NCBI GenBank assembly: GCA_003254925.1
Contig: QANZ01044994.1
Coordinates: 139,889-203,888 of the forward strand
Length of the DNA stretch: 64,000 nt
Origin: Chamaecrista fasciculata
Lineage: Eukaryota; Streptophyta; Magnoliopsida; Fabales; Fabaceae
Direction: 5' to 3'
Program-made: the position numbers and the translations under genes
Part shown: piece after piece, positions 1 to 13,616 of the stretch
How the letters are laid out: each line of letters begins with the position of its first letter
How positions within the stretch are numbered: the first letter of the stretch is position 1
The notes under the pieces: model-generated
Database searches by the model: none
Told to the model about the DNA's origin: nothing
What the model saw: the letters and a program-made list of their open reading frames with translations, nothing else

Positions 1-1394
1 CTTTGCAAAAAAAAAAAAAAAAGAATAGAAGATTGGATTGAAACTCACACAAAGCATATGGGACAAAAAACGGAAATCTAGCCTTTTTTATATATATATA
101 AAAAAGTTTCGGATGTATCTTTCACGGGTTCGAGTCGCCACACATTAATATTCCCACTAGTGTTAGAAACTGCATGGTGCGAATGCGCAAAGCTCTCAAG
201 TGAAGCAGAAGCTTGAGAAAGGAAAACTGTAAGGGGACGAAGGAAGGTTTAGGAATTAAAGAATCTCTTGAAGAAGAAGAAGAAGAAGAAGAAGAGATGT
301 GAAGTATTGGTGAGTTTTTCTTTGATTTTGTTTTTCGTAAGATGTAAGGCACATTGAGAGTTTTCTCGAGCAAGCATTCATTGGCTTTGTTGATTGTTGA
401 ATGTTGAATCGGGGACATGTTTATGGTGCTGAAATTTGTCTCTTTGGGAAAGATTTTGGGGTGATTTCTGGGTTTCTTTTAGTGAATGCTTTTGCAGGTG
501 GACTGCTCCGCTTCGTTGTCTGTAGGATTTTGACATTAGGTGCTTTTCATGAATGGGAGTTCGTGAAATTCAAAATTTTGAATCATGGGTGTAGAAATAG
601 AAGTGATTTCTTCCGACCTTGTTTTCCCTTTTCCTTTTCCGTTCAATCATTTTCCATTTGACTGTTTGCACCATTGAATCATTGAGATGCTATCTAATGA
701 GAGCATTTGTATTCCTCATTTTGTTGAAATGGTGAATAATCATGACAAATATGGCATGGCGGTAAAGTATTTGGTTGAAAATAGAAGAAATTATCCCCTA
801 TTTGTTCTTGAGGTTTGAGATTGCAAAATATATATATATATATATATTTATATAGAATTAAATTGAAGGTTAGCAAAGCCAGTGCATTTATTAATTATAT
901 CTAAGTAAATGGTTAGGACACGTAAAATGAATAATTGCTTGGCACTTAGCACTTTGCACTTTGTAATGTGTCTCTAGGACTGTTTTAATAAATTTAAAAG
1001 CCTCTTTTCTTATGTTTAATAGCAACAATCTGCAAGTTTGATGCCAGTTATTTTTTCTGCCATTCTGATTGATTAGTTCTAAAAGGACATGAAATACGTC
1101 AGTCTTAATGTCCAAGACAAAATTCTTTCTGGAAAATGATGGGATTAGTTCATTATTAAGTAAATGACTTACTGCATTGCAGAAAAATGATAGATCAAGT
1201 ACTTCATTTATTTTTGGGCAACCTTAGTCCAAGAAATTCTAGGAGCAGAAACTTGACAGGTTTGAATAACAGGTCATGAGTTACATTGCATTGAGGTTGG
1301 TCGCCAAGTAGATGTCATTTGCTTGAACTTTTAGGTTATGGTATTCTGATGAGTGACTTGGGAGGAAACTGGACATAAGTATGCTGGTAAGGAC
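1..1394 (+). other. 5' flank and probable 5' UTR/leader intron of the UBP15-like gene
   Basis: No coding region is convincing here. A GAA-repeat tract at about 274-297 is followed by a good donor (G|GTGAGT, exon end about 309), which suggests a short non-coding first exon and a leader intron of about 1 kb. The matching acceptor is uncertain; TTGCAG ending at 1182 is one candidate. A short ATG frame beginning at 1349 lies just before the main start, in another frame, and could act as an upstream ORF. A TA microsatellite lies at about 830-847. Small ORFs on both strands look random. Confidence 0.45.
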
Positions 1395-4300
1395 ATGCTT
1401 GAACCCCGTGAGTCTCATATACCTGCCCTGATTCTGGTCCTGGTTGTGCTTCCTTTGGTCGCTTACATCCTACTTGGTAAATGGAGTGAGATTGCAAGGA
1501 AGAGAAATAGGGTAAATTTGCTTGCTCAATTGGCTACTGAAGAAGCTCTAAAAATAGATGAAATGGCTGTTGCTGATGTTATTCCTCCCATATCTTCTTC
1601 AAAGAATGGATTTCATGTGTGTGCTAGGTGCTCTTCTCCAGCAAGAACTCGCTGCTCCAGATGCAAGTCTGTTAGATATTGGTAATTCTGTTTACTGATT
1701 TTTATTGTGGGATCATTCCCCTTGGATGCTCTTTTATTTCTTTCATGAAGTCTGAGGAAGCATGTTTTAAATAATTATTAATGAAATTCGCCTGAGGATA
1801 AATGTGTGGAAACTAGATTTTAATTGTGATACTCCTCTAAGGGAAAAGTATGCTAAACTTGGAAAATTGCTATAAGTAGCTTTCCCAATGCTTATATCCT
1901 CTCTGACCCAGTTTCGATGGGGGCAAGAATTTAAATATATGGTTGTGTCGTTGTGAACATTACAACCAGATGATGGTATTTGCTCCTGTTTTCTTGGATT
2001 AGTTATTTGCTATCCATTTTGCTGTCACTGTGCCTCAGTTGTCCAAATGCTATTTAAGTAGGTATAGTTTTGTGGATGATTTTCCTTGTATTATGTATGC
2101 GTTTTCTATCTTTCCCTACTCCTCTTATTTCTCCTTTAATGATTTTGTTCTTTTAGTTTGAAAATGGAAGTTCATCACTTTTAGTTAAATAATCATCAAG
2201 CTTGCTCAAAATAGGTGTGATGTGTAGGACAACTAATAGAATATGCGCTTGGTAATGGATAGTCAAAGTTCCTTATTGGCATGGTGTGCTTTTGAGATTT
2301 AACTGTTTCTGGATGCAAAAAAATAATACAAATTGCAACTGAAAAATTATTTTTGATTGTGGATTTTTAGTTCTCAAAAGCTGAACTGTTAGTGGTTTGC
2401 AGCTCTGGGAATTGTCAAATAATTCATTGGAGACAAACTCACCAGAAAGAATGCCAACAATTAGAATCCCAGAAATCAAACTTGTCTTCTCTAGCTGGTT
2501 CAGTTGGTGAATTCAGTCAATGTAGCGGCTCATTTTATGTGAATGTGAACTCACAGTTTTTTGGTCACAATATGAACCATCATATCGGGCGGAATGCTTC
2601 TTTGAATGATTCAGTTCACCCTCCAACAGGCACTGGTGCTTCTACTATGACTGATTATGCCATGTTCAATAATTCTCAAGTCTCCACACTTGAGAGAAGA
2701 ACTACCTATAAATCTAACAGGGATAATGAGATTATAAATGACACCTCCATTGAATCCCTTGGACATAAGGCTTCCTTTGCTCCCTCTTCAAGCATGGCTT
2801 CTAAGGAGTTTATGAGACCTGAGGTTCACATATTTAACTTACAGATCCAACTTGTATATATTTTTAAATTAAAATCATTATTTAAATTCTGACTGCCGTG
2901 CTAATTTGTCATTTCAGTCCAGAAATAATGATTATGCAGTGTTGGAAGAAGAACCTTCAAAGAAGTCTAATAGCTGTGTCTCTGGGGGTAATAATGCTTA
3001 TAGACAAGGTGCATCTAGAACCACAATAGTTGAGGGTGATAACTATCAAAATCAACTTGGACATGCATTTACTCCTAGAAACAACTATACAAGACGCCCA
3101 ATTTTGTTAAATGAAGCAAACAATTGTAAAGCTGTGGATGAATTTGAAACAGACACCATTTTCAAAGATGGTAATGTAGTGAAGGGGGGAAATCATCCTT
3201 CCAATGAAACAGCACAGTTCAAATGCTCTTCTGAAATGACAACTAGAAGCATAAAGGATAAAAAGATTTCACATCCTCCAAAGGCTAGATGTTCTAAATC
3301 ATCAAAGTCGACATCAATGGCATCAGCAAATCTTTGTTGTGCTGATTTAGAGAAGAAAAGAAAAATTACAGATGAATCAAGTCAGTTTGGAATATTGGTG
3401 CTCTATAATTTATTATTTAAATGCCAATGATTCCTGTAGTTCAAATTCACTTTTGATACTATGTAAAGAAAAAATCCTTTTGTCATCTTTTAATGCATCT
3501 GCAAATTTAAATTTGTCATGCAGATGCTGCTGGAATTGGAGTTACCAACTCTTCACAGTGTAACAATGTAGCAGGCAATGGGTTTATGAAAATGGTGGGT
3601 TTGAGGAACTCAGTGACAATTTCTGCACTGTCCAACTCAAAAGGTAGTGCAAACATATGCAAGGAGATAAAGGTAAGCTTTATGTTGATGGGTGGATGCA
3701 TCTGATATTAAAATTCTTTGGCCGTTTACTATTTGAAAATGTTGCTTTACTAGGCTCTTGAATTGGAAACTGAAGTCTTTTTGTAATCTGTTGATATCTT
3801 CATGTCTCAGATATTGTTTCCGTATGAGGAATTTATAAAGCTTTTCCAGAGTGATGCCTTTAGCATATGCCCTAGGGGCCTTTTAAATTGTGGGAACAGG
3901 TATTATCTTACTTGCATAATCCATAATCAAATAGAAAGAAATGGAGGTTATTTAATAGACAAAACAATCAGTAACTTCCATCATTCTGTGTTGTAACTCA
4001 ACTTTCTAAATCTTTATTTTGCAGCTGCTATGCCAATGCTGTCTTGCAGTGTTTGACTTGCACAAAGCCTCTTGCCATCTTCTTGCTTTGTAGATCACAT
4101 TCAAAAGCTTGTATTTCCATGCTCTCTCTATCTTTAATCTTATATGATAGAACCTCTACTATATTACTCGATATCAGTATTCCAAAGATAGCTCCATCAT
4201 TACGATAGCTGAGTAGAGTTTAATACTGTGGAATACATGACTAAACAAAAAAACAAAGAAAAATAAACCACACTGATACTGGATTTTGAGAGGCCAGCTC

Positions 4301-7300
4301 TCTCCCAAAATGTCCTACTTTTTCCCTACCTCCCTCCTCTCCTTCAGTCCATGCAAAAGGTCAGCCTGCTCTCAGATTCCTACTGCCAGCTCATCATTTC
4401 CTTGCCCTATTACTGTGCCAGAACTTGTTGCGTTCCAATTTTCTGCTCCGTCGCCGACCTCCTTTATTTTTCTCATGCAGTAAACTTTTGTCTCATTCTC
4501 TTTGGGTACAGGTCTAATTTTTCCCCTGGTCCGGCTAGTATTGCTACCCTTTTTCCTCTTCTTTTATACATGATAATATTAACAGGTCCATCATTATATT
4601 TCTTTTTGGGCCAGTAACTTCAGTACTAAAGATTACTGAAACAAAGATGACAGTCTTTTCTTGAGACACTTGTATTTTTAACTGTCTTCCTTTTGTTTGT
4701 ATGCCAGGTAGTGCTAAAGATTGGTGTCTCATGTGTGAGCTAGAGCATCACATAATGATGCTAAGAGAAAATGGAGGCCCTCTATCTATTAGCAGGATAC
4801 TTGGACATATGCGGAGCATGAACTGCCAAATGGTTGATGGGAGTCAGGAAGATGCCCATGAATTTTTAAGGTCATTTGAGATTCCATGACCAATTTGTTT
4901 TTTATTATTTTCGAAGGATACTGGCTCTGTTCCTCCCTGCATCTTTTTTCTTTGCAAATCTCCTATTTATTCAATTTGTTGCTATAATTCTCTATCTATA
5001 TACAAACAAAAGTGAATTCATTTTTTATGTAGACTTCTAGTTGCATCAATGCAATCTATATGCTTAGAGGGAGTTGGTGGTGAGAAAAAAGTTAATCCCA
5101 GATTGCAAGAAACAACTTTTGTACAACATACTTTCGGCGGTCGTCTTCTGTCAAAGGTGTCTACACTTGTTTTCTTTCTCTCTCCCACTCTTTCTTTCTT
5201 TCTTGCTCCTCTCTCTGCCCCTCTCATTTTTTAGTGCTCCTGGATGTAAGCCCTTTGATGACTAAGTAAAATTTATTGTCTACAGGTTAAGTGTTTAAAT
5301 TGTAATCATGAGTCAGAACGATATGAAAACATTATGGACCTAACACTGGAGATATTGGGGTGGGTTGGATCTCTGGAGGATGCACTGGCCCAGTTTACAT
5401 CCCCTGAATATTTGGATGGAGAAAATATGTATAGATGTTTAAGGTCTGGTGATGTCATTATGTATTTAGTTTCACAGTTGTGAATTATTACTTTATTAGT
5501 AGTAAGTGATAGCCAACGTATAAGGGGAAGAAAAAAAAATTGTTTATATTTCCAGTTCAATAAACTCACCTATCTGTAATACATTTTGAATAAGGTGTAC
5601 TGCATATGTTCGAGCTAGAAAGCAACTGAGCATTCATGAGGCCCCTAATATTCTGACCATTGTCTTGAAGAGATTTCAGGTATAACATGTCTTCAAAGGT
5701 CATTCTGTTTGCTGCCTTGTAGTTCCCTTAAAAGCTAATTCATGCTTCAAATGACATAATACTCGTTGAAGTTCTGTCTTAGTTACAAATTGCTTGGAAA
5801 AGTTGATTTTGTTGTTTGTTTTGCAAACTTCTTTTATTGCTACTATGCCTGGACAAGTTTCACTGTTTAAATACTAAGACAGAGAAGACCCTAGGATTTT
5901 AAAGTAAGTTGATGATAAAATACCAGCTCATCAGGCTATTTATATTATGTGAGAGAGGCTAAAGTAGTATAACTTGTATATCTAGCTTGAAGCACAGTAT
6001 AGCTAATATAATATTAAATTCTATTTACCAGCAAATAAAGCTGTCCTAACACAATTACAGCTATCTAATTCTAACACAGTAATTGGAGATGGAAAATGAG
6101 AGTTGTGTTGTAAAGTATACCTGGATCTTGGTGTCATGAATTTCTTGTAGTAATGCTCTTAACATATCTTATGAAATTATGTTTCTTCGCAGTGTTAGCC
6201 TGTTAGGAGCCAGATAATTGAATAAAGCAAAATAGAAGGCAGACAAGAAGTAAAAGAATATTGGTAGAACTAGGTTGCAATAATCTCTTACTTCCAAAGT
6301 AGAAAATTAGCTCCTTTAATGCATAAAACTGAACTGATGATGAAAACTAAACTAAGGTAGGTATTTATAGACATTCCACTTACAGTACATACTAATAGTT
6401 AAGATAACTTACTCCTAAAATAGGCATGAAGCAAAGATAAACCATAGTGATCCACGTTCTGCACACTCAGAACATGGAGGAAGACAGGAAGTGGGCATTT
6501 TGAGTAGTCGAATGAAGAAGAGACGGTTAGAAGGTGCTGTGTCACTCTTATTCCTCCTTCTAAAATATATGAGAAGTGGGTTCTTATCAGTATGTTGTAT
6601 GGTATCTAGTTTTGATCTTGTTGGATTTCCTTTATTCGTGATATACTGCTTGATTTTCTCCTTTTCTTTATCCTTTAGTTTGCCACTAAAATGGTGTATG
6701 CAAATTACTAGCACAGAGAGGTTAGCCATCACTGGCATCTATATTAATTGACACTTACTAAAAAACCATCACCGTTTTTTTGTCCAAATTACCTTGGTTG
6801 GTTTCAGATATTCAGTTGTCTTATTTCTTGAGTCTTGGCCCCTAGCTATCTCAAATATTTTGTAAAACCCTCTCTAAATTATTTACATTTGGATTCTTAT
6901 CCTGCTAGGTTCTTGGCTGTTTTTCAAATTTCGTCTACACTTTTACATATTGACTTGGTGAACTATTTTGGTTCTGCATCATCAGGAAGGAAGATATGGG
7001 AAAATTAATAAGTGCATAACTTTTCCTGAGATGTTGGATATGATTCCTTTTATGACTGGGACGGGTGACATTCCTCCACTTTACATGCTTTATGCTGTTG
7101 TTGTGCACTTGGACACATTAAATGCCTCTTTCTCTGGACATTATGTTTCGTATGTGAAAGATCTGCAAGGAAATTGGTTCAGGATAGATGATACAGAGGT
7201 AAACCCATTGCCTTATATGCTTTCTTCACATGTAATTTGTGATTTACTCTGTATTGAACTCTTTTTTGTTGTTGCTTAACGTTTTTCTATTTCCCTTTAC

Positions 7301-9729
7301 TTTTTCCATCTTAGTTTGGATAGAAAAGGTGAGAATTTATGATAATTCTTGGCTTAATGTATGTAATATGAAATTTCATTTATGTATATACTTTGTAGAG
7401 AATTTGGGGAGAGACTTGTAAGATTTAGTTGAGGTTAGAATAAACTGCAGTCTCAGCGCAGCAGATAGATCAGCTTGTTGCCTTCTGCCGCAATGTGCAT
7501 GCTAGGCTTTCTAATAAGTATTACAAAGCAAATTGTAATTACAAATCTTGTCTTGTAGTCACTACAGTATCAGAAACTTTTCAATTTGTACACAGTTCCT
7601 CTGTGGCACTCATTTTCTGTTATATTCTCAACAAGTATGTGCTTGTTAATATGCTTCCATCTATTGGAACATAAAGAAATCAGAATTACTGTTTCTATAT
7701 GTTATTCCTACTAATAATTTGATTGAACATGATATTTTTCATTGGGTTTAAACTCTCATATTATGGTTCCACAGGTTCAGCCAGTGCCAACAAGTCAGGT
7801 GATGTCAGAAGGAGCATATATTTTATTCTACATGAGGTATAAATGTAGTTGCTTTTTTTATAATTCTGATTTCCTCTTTCTTTTGGATTTAGCGACATGG
7901 AATCTGGTCATCATCATATGCTGTTTCTCTGTCGATATAGATTTCAATTTTGTGCTTTTCCCAGTCTTTAAGGATGAGACTGCTGGGGTGGACTATACTG
8001 ATCACTATATTGTCATTTTATCTCATTGCTTTTTCTATCTCCATCTCAACGGCTAGAAGTTTCAAGTTTCTCTCAATTTGATAGAGATGGTAAATCTGAA
8101 TTTTGGGAAAACAATGGACAAGAGAAACAAAGGCTGTAAAAGAATTAAAATGCAAGAATCTTCACTTTGATTCAAAAGCAGGGTCTATAGGTGTACAAAT
8201 TCCAAATACATCAGAAATTGATAATTAATTAATTGACACCTCTAATGGAAAACCTGAATTAGGAAACATATGGAAAAGAGAAACAAAGGCTGTAAAATAA
8301 TTAAAAAGCAAGAATCTTCAACACTTTAATTCATAAACAGTGTCAGTAGGTGAACAAATCCCAAATACATCAATTTACCAAAAAAGAATCCCAAATACAT
8401 CAGAAATTGATAATTAATTACTTGACACCACTAAACTACTCCTAAAGGGTATTTATAGTTTCATACCCTGCTAACAATATCTAGAAATTAGTGACAATGA
8501 AGGAATTAACTGAAAATAAAGGTAAATAAAAGGACATGCAGTGATGCCATTAGTGGGGTAGTAATGGCTTCCCACTCACTCTTATTATTTTCTCTTTCCT
8601 TTTCTTGGCCCTCTTTTCATGGGATTAGTGGGGTTAGAGTGGTTAGCGGTATTTGGAGTTATATCACTATTGTAATGGAAAAAGCTGATTCCAGATCTTT
8701 TTATGTGAATGTATTACCTAATAACACTGTAGACATGTGTATTACATAATATTACTGTGTGAAGACCAAAGAAAACTATGCAGAAAAATTTATCCATTAA
8801 TAACCTAAACGTAAACATGTGGAAAGATAGAACACTTTGGCATCAGTTGATTCATATAACTGAACCTACCAAAGTTGTATTATCTCCACGACTTTCAAGA
8901 ACTGAAGTGTGTTGTAAACTAGACTTCTTGGGATTGAGTTGTCAACGTGTGTGTATCTTTCAAGGATCAAATTGTGTGTTTACTCAAGAACGAGAATCTT
9001 TCACCCATTTCCATATTGTAGAATTCATCTTATTTGATATTACATTACTTTTGGGTGTCTCCATTTATCATCGCAGTTTTCAGCTCATGTAGATATTAGT
9101 CTGTGCTTCCTTCTTGATTTAATTGTTCAACACCTTTTAGGTCTTGTCCTCGCCCCAAAGTTGTATTTACTGGGAAAGCTGTGAACAGACAAGTTTCCAA
9201 CTGTTCACAGGACTACCCAATAGAGCCTCAGAAGCCTTCTAAACCAAGACATAGCAGACAGGGCAGTCAATTTGTGGACATCCCTCATGACATTCTTAGA
9301 AGGCGAAACGTCAGAAACGAAACTTCTACCAGCAGTGTTAGAAAAGGGATTTCAGATGCCCCATCAAGCGATTGGTCCCTTTTCACAAGCTCAGATGAGG
9401 CTTCTTTCACAACTGAGAGTACAAGGGACTCCTTCAGTACAGTAGATTATGCTGATTCATGCAATATGGATCCACTTTCATCTATCTTCAACTCTGCTCC
9501 AGAAAATTCAAGAAGTTCCATTCGTGACCGAAAGTACTCCAGATTTTTTTCTGAGAAGGGCTATGAATTTGACTCCTCCATGTCTAAGAATCCTCTTGAA
9601 ACAGTACAGAGAATCAATCAAACAAAAAGGGTTAGCCATTCTTCAATTGAACCTCAAGCAAATGGTAACTGTGGCATGCATGTGTATCATCGGAGTAGCA
9701 TTCCTCTTTGTGATATTCGAACTGATTGA
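1395..9729 (+). CDS. UBP15: Ubiquitin carboxyl-terminal hydrolase with MYND finger, UBP15-like
   Basis: Cysteine-protease deubiquitinase of the plant UBP15-19 subfamily. Exons: 1395-1681, 2403-2823, 2918-3380, 3524-3672, 3811-3899, 4025-4110, 4708-4870, 5033-5156, 5286-5443, 5595-5679, 6986-7198, 7775-7836, 9141-9729. They join in frame to 2889 nt, 962 residues, close to the roughly 920 I recall for Arabidopsis UBP15. The start MLEPR matches that family, so the in-frame upstream GTG is not used. Residues about 9-28 form a hydrophobic segment. A MYND zinc finger spans C76-C113, split by intron 1. The USP domain starts near 441: Cys box GLLNCGNSCYANAV with catalytic C471, a zinc-ribbon pair CLNC (597-600) and CLRC (645-648), and a His box SGHYVSY with H727 followed by RIDD (743-744). 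The Ser-rich C-terminal tail is one long exon. In Arabidopsis UBP15 promotes cell proliferation and organ growth. All key residues are intact; no frameshift seen. Confidence 0.95.
8088..8435. repeat. Diverged tandem duplication in intron 12 of the UBP15-like gene
   Basis: Two copies of a segment of about 160-185 bp lie head to tail (about 8088-8244 and 8249-8435). Shared blocks include AGAGAAACAAAGGCTGTAAA, GCAAGAATCTTCA, CCAAATACATCAGAAATTG and ATAATTAATTA followed by TTGACACC. The second copy also repeats AATCCCAAATACATC internally. Probably an old local duplication; no coding content is visible. Confidence 0.7.
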
Positions 9730-11170
9730 AAGGATGATTTGGGTGTAGTAGGGGTCATGCCTCAAAATTATCAATACTTAGATTATCGAGGCATATAGCT
9801 CGTTTAATCATATTGCATATGTATGTTTTCATTTTTATATTTATTGAAATTTGTAAAGGTGAAATGGGACATTACTTGAGTTCAGTGTAGTTGGTTGAAA
9901 CTCTTTACTTTTTACTTTATGATAAAATTACATAACCATTCCATCTCATGAGGACAGGCCTGGAGTTAGCACAATTTTTGCTAGAGTAAATTGCTTATGA
10001 CTTTAGAGGTATTACAAGGTTCTAATATAGTGATTCGATTTAATTATAGGTATGTAGATTATATCTGGATTGAAAAAAATGGAGGTAGAAAAGGGAATTG
10101 AAGTTTCAATTTTGACATTTTCTTTGGTGTAGACTTAGTTTAAATTTTGTTTTTCTTCCCCTTGTAATTTATTTTTCTCATATATAAAAATTAAAATTTA
10201 ACTTTCTGTTTCGTTTTTTCTATTATTTTTAACTCAAACGTACCCTGACTATCTAATAACAATCAATGAAATGAACCAATTTTGAGGTATGACCATGAAA
10301 GCGAAGTATGACCCTTAAACTAAAGTAATAATCCCTAATATCGCAGAATTTATTAAAGAAAAAGGCAGGGATCATTGATCTAATTGCTTTATTAATTACT
10401 GAGGGAATTAAGGATTTGTTCTTTGAAAAATGCCAAAATCTTCAATTTAGTTATCTAAAGTTGAAATTATGAATTTAATCTGTCAAAAGAGACAAATATA
10501 ATTAATTTGGCCCCTCCATTAACAATATTAACTAAGATTTAATGACAAATATAATTGTTTGTAGCACAAAGTAGTTACAAAGTTGAAAGAGTAATTTAGC
10601 AATAAGATTTGCTATTGTATTTTAGTTAATATTTTTAACAGATTGTAATAACAACATTTGTAATTTTATCTTTTAACAACTTAATTATTCTGAAAAAAGA
10701 AACCTTGTAGGCCCAACAAATAGAAGAAGCTCATGAATGTAGTTTTTTCTCAAACCATAAAATATATAACTTCCTATGCACATGTCATTTTAAAGGGAAC
10801 TAGATCTTCTGAGGTTAGAGGACCCTGAAACTCCTAAATTTAACTGATTCATTATCAATTTTTTATCCTATTTTTTTCAAAAAGAAAAAGGGAAAATTAA
10901 AAGGATGCATAAACAGAGATACCATTAAGAATTTCAAGATCCCCAACTTCAAGAGATAATGTTCCATTTAAAAGTTAAAACCAAGTGACTCAGAAACAAA
11001 CCCCCCCGTTGTTCAAAAACAAAAAATCAAACCCACCCACACATACATATATGTATAGAGTAAGTGAAACACTTTATTCCTCAACCCAAGTTCAACCACA
11101 TTACCACATGCACTACTCATTATTACAACAACATTCCCTAACCCTATCTCCTTTCTCCCACATCACACAT
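9730..11170. other. Intergenic region between two convergent genes
   Basis: Downstream DNA of the UBP15-like gene (+) and the SOUL gene (-). AT-rich, without a supported ORF, RNA gene or transposon end. It should contain the 3' ends of both transcripts. Confidence 0.6.
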
Positions 11171-13434
11171 TCACATGGAATGCTTTCCAATATTTTCCAG
11201 ATCAAAGAGGAACCATATCTCATTGACCCTATCATCAAACTCAAAGGGTGAATTGTACTGAGCCACAGTGTAAACAGAGGCATGCCCACCTCTATGACTC
11301 TTGTCTATAGCATCAGCCCACTTTGTGCCTGCAATGCTGGCCTGCAATGCAGCAGCTTCTTCTGCGACATCCGAATCCTTCACGAAACCACCGAATCTCC
11401 TCACTGCAACATACACAGCCTTCCATCTCTGCACATGGAGTCCTTTTGCAGCAGGAGGGTCTGCTTGGTTCTTCCTTGGCACAAAGAAGCTCACTACAAA
11501 TGAGGACTTACAAAACGGTCCATCACTAGGGGAAATTTCTGTGATCACAGGGCCTGTCATCTCAATCTTCTCCTTGTAGACGTTCTTACCCTGGATGTAA
11601 TCAAACAGCCTGCCAAAAAACAAAAGCAAGAGTTTTCTCCTTCTTCATCTTCATGGTACAAGAAGAGGGGACAAAAAAAAGTAAACAAGTAAATTGGTTC
11701 ATAAAATATACACCAGTTGATAATCCAATCTCTGAAATTTTAGTTTATACTTTTTACTCTTTGAAATCTTAGAACCAATATAATTTAGTCTTTTTTTGTC
11801 TCTGAGTTAGTCTCTAAAAAGTAGGCTTAAGGGACTGAAGTGTATAATTAAATCTTAGTATTATTATAACATTTTTCACCATGTCTAATAATAGCGAATG
11901 GAATCTTTTTTTTTTTTGCCGGTCAAATTGTTCTTGCTTTGTTTAGATCAAGTTTTACCTGCTCTTGATTTCAATAGCAAACCTTGATTTTATTTGTCTA
12001 GTCTAAGTTTCAACTTACCCGAATTGTCAAACGTTTCTATTTTGTATATTTCAAAAGAATGTACTTTCAGAGTGCATCCAAAAGAATCCGATCCTAGTTA
12101 TCTTAAGAGATATAGTCTTCTTTTCATTAATTTACGCAAATTTTTTTAATATTCTATCTAATTAATGACAAGTGTGTTCGTCACGTCTGTGCTGTCAATC
12201 CAGTCCAGATTCAAGTATTCGTTTGTTGTTTTGCATTTTCTTTTTGTGACTAGACATAAGATCCTAGGATTACTTAATGGGATAGGAGTGATTTTGTATG
12301 TTATAATTTTGGAGGAGTAAGAATCCAATTTGATTGAAAGACAATCAAGGGATAATAATAAAAGAAGGAAAAAGTGTGGAGCATGAAAATGGAGGGTAAA
12401 CATGAACTAGATGAGGTCTTCCTACTCTTGCCAAAGAGTGAAGAGGTGGAAGCTATCACATAAAAAAAATAAAAAAATAAAAAAGTTAAAAAGTGATAGT
12501 ACAGAATCTACGGATAAAATAGATTAGTTCTAAAATGGGGATCAGTCATGACACCAGTGATGATATGTTATAGGGATATATGAAGATTTTTTTGCTATAA
12601 ATGAGAAAAAAAATCTGTTGTATTTACGTAATTCAACTATAACTTTTATGCTTATGTAATCATTTTTATTTCAGATATTTTATTTGTTCATGCTTAATGA
12701 TAATGAAATATTATTATTTGTTCATGCTTACATAGCCTCTTTTTACTATTTCAAATGATTATGAAAGATTATTCACTTATCTAATTCCTTTCTCCCATAT
12801 CTAAGAAAATACCCAATTTTGAGTTAAAAATCTGCTTCAACCATACCCTTTTTCAAAAACCAACCGGGAGGGGATCCTCTGCCGTACCGCACGGTATGCG
12901 GTGCGGCAAGGACTAATAGGGGAGTGCTTCGTGGGCGCGCCTGAACACGTGGCGCTCCCCTATTGGTCCCTGCCGCACCGCACACCGTGCGGTACGGCAG
13001 AGCGGTGCCAAACCAACCATTTGCGTTGTTAAATTGCATAGCCCAATTCTCTAATTCAAAGCAAAAATCATGGAAGAAGAAACATCATTTAATTTCGACG
13101 AAGAAGAACCAACCCATTACAGGATTGAAGAAAAAGCACCAAACTTTAGAATCTAGCAACAATTCAGAAACACCCCCATTAAATTAAACAGTTCTATTTA
13201 CCTGAAGAAACCAGTTCTTGTGGCACCAACAAAAGAAACGTCTTCAATGGGGGAAGTGGAGGCCCACACGGTGGAGTTATAGTGACGGATTTCGTAGGCG
13301 TTGCCGGCGAAAACGACGTCGTAGCTGGGACACTCGATGAGCTTGCATGTTGGAGGAATCGTTCCAGTAAGACATGAAACAGAGTGTGAGAGGAAGACGA
13401 AGATGAAGACGAAGATGGTGAGAGTGGAAGCCAT
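11171..13434 (-). CDS. SOUL haem-binding family protein
   Basis: Two exons on the minus strand: 13434-13202 and 11609-11171 (donor CAG|GTAAAT, acceptor GGCAG|GC), together 672 nt, 223 residues, a normal length for plant SOUL/HBP2-like proteins. The N-terminus is a hydrophobic signal peptide ending near VSC (residue 21), so the product probably enters the secretory pathway or vacuole. The mature part begins CKLIECPSYDVV and has the family pattern YEIRHYNSTVWASTS, then EKIEMTGPV and SFFVPRKNQ, ending EFDDRVNEIWFLFD. The family binds haem or tetrapyrroles; the physiological role in plants is unsettled. The 1.6-kb intron carries a GC-rich Mutator-type hairpin element at 12866-13009. A broken copy of exon 2 lies at about 51.3-51.6 kb in this window. 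Confidence 0.92.
12866..13009. mobile_element. Mutator-type MITE with 9-bp target duplication (SOUL intron)
   Basis: A strongly GC-rich 144-bp insert in an AT-rich intron. Arms of about 50 bp are inverted copies of each other: CTCTGCCGTACCGCACGG on the left and CCGTGCGGTACGGCAGAG on the right, continuing to AATAGGGGAG and CTCCCCTATT around a loop of about 30 bases. It is flanked by direct repeats AAACCAACC at 12857-12865 and 13010-13018. A 9-bp duplication is the Mutator-superfamily hallmark. No coding capacity. When transcribed with the intron it would form a very stable hairpin. Confidence 0.85.
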
Positions 13435-13616
13435 AGATGAATGAAGAATAACAGAGCTTCAAGTTGAAACGGATGAGAAAGATAAACCTCTAATTTCATA
13501 CGCTGGCTATTTTTGTGCCTCTTAATAATCAGCTTTTGATATCCACTGATTTATTAATATTCCTTTTTTATTTTATTTTGGGTCATGTTTTCTTTTTGTT
13601 GGTGAAATATTTTGGG

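Noticed and set aside
115-150. GGGTTCGAGTC, a possible tRNA/SINE B box
   Set aside because: No A box at the right distance, no acceptor stem and no second copy in the window; too short to call.
11282-11579. Several plus-strand ORFs of 68-92 codons
   Set aside because: Antisense shadows of the SOUL exon 2.
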